The position numbers were made by a program, and so were the translations under genes. A stretch of DNA of 8,896 bases from Sedimentisphaerales bacterium (GTDB taxonomy: Bacteria; Planctomycetota; Phycisphaerae; Sedimentisphaerales; SM23-30): positions 1-8,896 of the forward strand of contig DAOVXR010000047.1 of the NCBI GenBank assembly GCA_030636065.1, read 5' to 3'. Under the pieces are notes generated by a model. It saw only the letters and a list, made by a program, of their open reading frames with translations. It had not been told where the DNA came from and searched no databases. Below, piece by piece: positions 7,119 to 8,896 of the stretch. Position 1 is the stretch's first letter; every line of letters begins with the position of its first letter.

Positions 7119-7883
7119 ATGAAAACCTCTGTTATGTCAGTCCCGTTCGTGATTATAGGTATCCTGTTGGCAGGCGGTTGTGTTCCCAGAACCCAGTATG
7201 ACAAATGTATTCTGCAGAACGACCACTGCAACGAGCGACTGGAGCAGTTGCTTGCCGACCAGCAAAACCAGCAATTGGGAGCGGAACAATGGAAGCGGAA
7301 ATACGAGTTGCTGGTAAGCTTACAGCAAGCTGACAAGAACAGGATCGGGGCATTGGAGGCTTCGTTGGCAGCCAAGAAGGCGCTTATCGACCAACTGACC
7401 GCCCAACTCAGTTATCCGGTACTGCCCATTGAACTGAGCAACGCACTTTCTGACTGGGCGGCAAAAACAGGCTCAGGGTTGGTGGAATACGATGAGAAAA
7501 AGGGTGTCGTGCGATTCAAAAGCGATCTGCTGTTCGGTAAAGGCGATGATACGGTACAGGCAGAGGCGCGGACCCAGTTAGAAGCGCTCGGTAAGATACT
7601 GAACTCCGCTGTCGCGGAAGGCTTTAATATACGAATCGTCGGCCATACGGACGACATCCCGATTCTCAAGCCCGGCACACTTGCCAGGCATCCGAGTAAC
7701 TGGCACCTTTCGGCCCATCGATCTATCGCGGTTGAAAACGTGCTTGAGCAGGCGGGGATAAAACCAGCCCGGCTTTCGGTAACAGGTATGGGAGAATATC
7801 GGCCTATCCAGCCGAATGAGCCTAACAAACGCGGCAATCCGAGGAACCGCCGAGTCGAAATTTATATCGTTCCGGCCAAATAG
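7119..7883 (+). CDS. OmpA-family lipoprotein (peptidoglycan-binding)
   Basis: A 254-residue product begins at an ATG with AGGAGA five bases upstream. Residues 1-20 are a lipoprotein signal peptide ending LLAGG before Cys21, the predicted lipidated residue. Residues about 25-97 are Gln/Lys/Glu-rich helix, probably coiled coil. The OmpA/MotB-like C-terminal domain covers about 120-252: FKSDLLFGKGDD (133-144), IRIVGHTDDIPI (171-182), NWHLSAHRSIAVENVL (194-209) and NRRVEIYI (243-250). In the family, the Asp of HTD (here D178) and the Arg of the following helix (here R201) hold the diaminopimelate of murein; both are present. The role is expected to be tethering the envelope layer to peptidoglycan. 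The insert between HTDD and the NW motif is like that of MotB, but there is no transmembrane motor segment, so it is not a stator protein. It is probably transcribed from its own promoter. Confidence 0.9.
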   Translation: MKTSVMSVPFVIIGILLAGGCVPRTQYDKCILQNDHCNERLEQLLADQQNQQLGAEQWKRKYELLVSLQQADKNRIGALEASLAAKKALIDQLTAQLSYPVLPIELSNALSDWAAKTGSGLVEYDEKKGVVRFKSDLLFGKGDDTVQAEARTQLEALGKILNSAVAEGFNIRIVGHTDDIPILKPGTLARHPSNWHLSAHRSIAVENVLEQAGIKPARLSVTGMGEYRPIQPNEPNKRGNPRNRRVEIYIVPAK

Positions 7884-7928
7884 CGGTCAGTTAAAATGAC
7901 ATAACTGTTCACGAGTTCTTTTCCTCAA

Positions 7929-7947
7929 GTAGCCCGGGCCATGCCCG
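7929..7947 (+). repeat. REP-like element, copy 1
   Basis: GTAG is followed by CC and then the palindrome CGGGC-CAT-GCCCG (7935-7947). A GTAG head before a GC-rich hairpin is the architecture of REP elements mobilised by RAYT (Y1-type) transposases. It shares the pattern GTAG-N3-GGGC-N3/4-GCCC with copy 2, in the same orientation. Confidence 0.45.
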
Positions 7948-7997
7948 CCATTTACTCTGTGTGGCATTTAAGTTTCGTAGGGGCAAATAATAGTCAT

Positions 7998-8018
7998 GTA
8001 GGATGGGCTTCTGCCCAT
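7998..8018 (+). repeat. REP-like element, copy 2
   Basis: GTAG (7998-8001) is followed by G and the hairpin ATGGGC-TTCT-GCCCAT (8003-8018), with six perfect base pairs and a four-base loop. It starts 69 bases after copy 1 and has the same orientation. It may also help end transcription from either convergent gene. Confidence 0.5.
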
Positions 8019-8066
8019 GCTGTTTGCTAACCCTTGATGTGAAAATGTTCCCGCGACAAGTATTAA

Positions 8067-8896
8067 TTACAGAGTAACATCCACATCCACGGTGAGTGAG
8101 GGGGGAACTGTCGGTGGGAAGATTTCTATTACCCTCATCTTTTTCCATTTTCCCTGTAGGAATCGCAGCAGAAAGGCAATGCTCAAAATGCAGACGAAAG
8201 TGGTTAAAAAGCCCCAGAACGTATATAATCCCCAGTGGAATTTGTAAGCCAGGTAAGAGGGTACCAGCAGTAGTGTCCAGTGCAGTACGACGGACATGAC
8301 CATGACAAATCGGGTATCGCCGGCGCCTTTGAGGGTAGCGGAAAATAAGATGTTGCCAGTGTCGAAAAGGCAGTACACAGCAACGAAGCGGAGCAGGTCT
8401 TTGACGTGTGGGCTGATGAGGGCGAACTCCTGCGTGGCGGCCCGGAAAGAAAAAGGGGCCATAAAAAAGTGCGGCAGAAACCAGAAGCCCAGTGAAAGCA
8501 AAATCATATAACTGAAGCCCAGATAACAGGCGGACCAGGTGGTTCGCTGTGCAAGATCGGGTGAGTTTTTTCCCAGAGCCTGTCCGACAAGTGTGGTTAC
8601 AGCGATGCCAAGCCCGATCATCGGCATAAAAGAGATATAGCTGATCTGAAAAGCCATAGCGGTGGAACCAAGTGAAAGTTTGTCAATGCGGCCCACAAAA
8701 GTGATAAACAGTGTAAATGCCGTCATGTCCAGCAGGAACTGGATACCATTGGGCAGGCCGTAGCGCATTAGCCTGCGAAAGAGGTCGAAGTCCGGTCGGC
8801 AGCCGCTGAGCGACGCGAATTTGACGCGGTTGTGGCGGCTCATAAAAAGGATAAGGAATAAAGCGGCAGCGAAGGCACTTGAAAAGACGGTGGCCC
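8067..8896 (-). CDS. MATE-family multidrug efflux transporter (C-terminal part)
   Basis: The reading frame stays open to the right edge, so the start lies outside. About 275 residues are visible, roughly the last 60% of a typical 450-residue MATE protein. Upstream of the Met encoded at 8843 the frame continues as ATVFSSAFAAALFLILF, so that Met is internal. The visible part begins near the end of the first half. It continues with the second MatE repeat: LMRYGLPNGIQFLLD, a hydrophobic segment with FVGRIDKLSLGSTAMAF, PMIGLGIAVTTLVGQALGK, and later LKGAGDTRFVMVMSV. These are hallmarks of NorM/DinF-type Na+- or H+-coupled drug exporters in the inner membrane. The substrate cannot be told from sequence. 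The protein ends in a short Pro/Val/Asp tail. It converges with the OmpA-type gene. Confidence 0.9.
   Translation of the reverse strand, partial: ATVFSSAFAAALFLILFMSRHNRVKFASLSGCRPDFDLFRRLMRYGLPNGIQFLLDMTAFTLFITFVGRIDKLSLGSTAMAFQISYISFMPMIGLGIAVTTLVGQALGKNSPDLAQRTTWSACYLGFSYMILLSLGFWFLPHFFMAPFSFRAATQEFALISPHVKDLLRFVAVYCLFDTGNILFSATLKGAGDTRFVMVMSVVLHWTLLLVPSYLAYKFHWGLYTFWGFLTTFVCILSIAFLLRFLQGKWKKMRVIEIFPPTVPPSLTVDVDVTL

Larger units (their letters stand above)
7884..8066. other. convergent intergenic region with hairpins
   Basis: These 183 bases lie between the stops of the OmpA-type gene (+) and the MATE gene (-). They contain an AT-rich stem CAGTTA/TAACTG (7888-7893 with 7902-7907), whose downstream T-run is weak, and two GC-rich GTAG-headed hairpins listed separately. 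A further GTAGGGGC at 7977-7984 resembles a head without its second arm. No credible gene is seen here. Confidence 0.6.

Noticed and set aside
7909..8148. 79-residue reading frame on the - strand overlapping the MATE 3' end
   Set aside because: It crosses the REP-like hairpins and the end of the MATE gene in another frame and resembles no protein family.

Overview
The window looks like ordinary chromosome from a bacterium with an outer membrane, with roughly balanced base composition. The protein repertoire suggests the phylum Planctomycetota, possibly class Phycisphaerae. The clues are a peptidoglycan-recognition (Amidase_2-type) domain with the wording YHFVI..G...DGQI...RW..Q, an excisionase-type HTH protein with an acidic Ser/Gly linker and membrane anchor, and a small anchored protein ending in an ARSFRYDVQLEDYNT-type motif. 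This assignment rests on family recognition by eye and is an inference. There are no tRNA or rRNA genes, CRISPR arrays, insertion sequences or phage genes.

Layout from left to right: a short + strand gene (143-670) encodes a membrane-anchored, degenerate peptidoglycan-recognition domain behind a good sigma70-like promoter. Convergent to it, a very long - strand gene (5179 down to 713) encodes an AsmA/TamB-like envelope protein of 1488 residues. A 215-bp divergent intergenic region, with an 18-bp palindrome just before the AsmA-like start codon, separates it from three + strand genes. These are a small membrane-anchored protein (5395-5805), an HTH protein with two membrane spans and a lysine-rich tail (5950-6960), and an OmpA-domain lipoprotein (7119-7883). 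The three are spaced by about 145-160 bases, and at least the last has its own promoter-like signal. The right end holds the C-terminal part of a MATE-family efflux transporter on the - strand, which runs off the window. Between the convergent lipoprotein and MATE genes lie two GTAG-headed GC-rich hairpins that look like REP elements.

Functionally the theme is the cell envelope: an anchored murein-binding-type domain, a probable lipid-transport or outer-membrane-assembly protein, a peptidoglycan-binding lipoprotein and a multidrug transporter. The HTH protein may link the membrane to DNA or to a cytoplasmic partner. I found no convincing new multi-gene system. The most unusual items are the apparently inactive peptidoglycan-recognition protein, the membrane-tethered HTH protein with an 11-residue repeat, and the REP-like pair.
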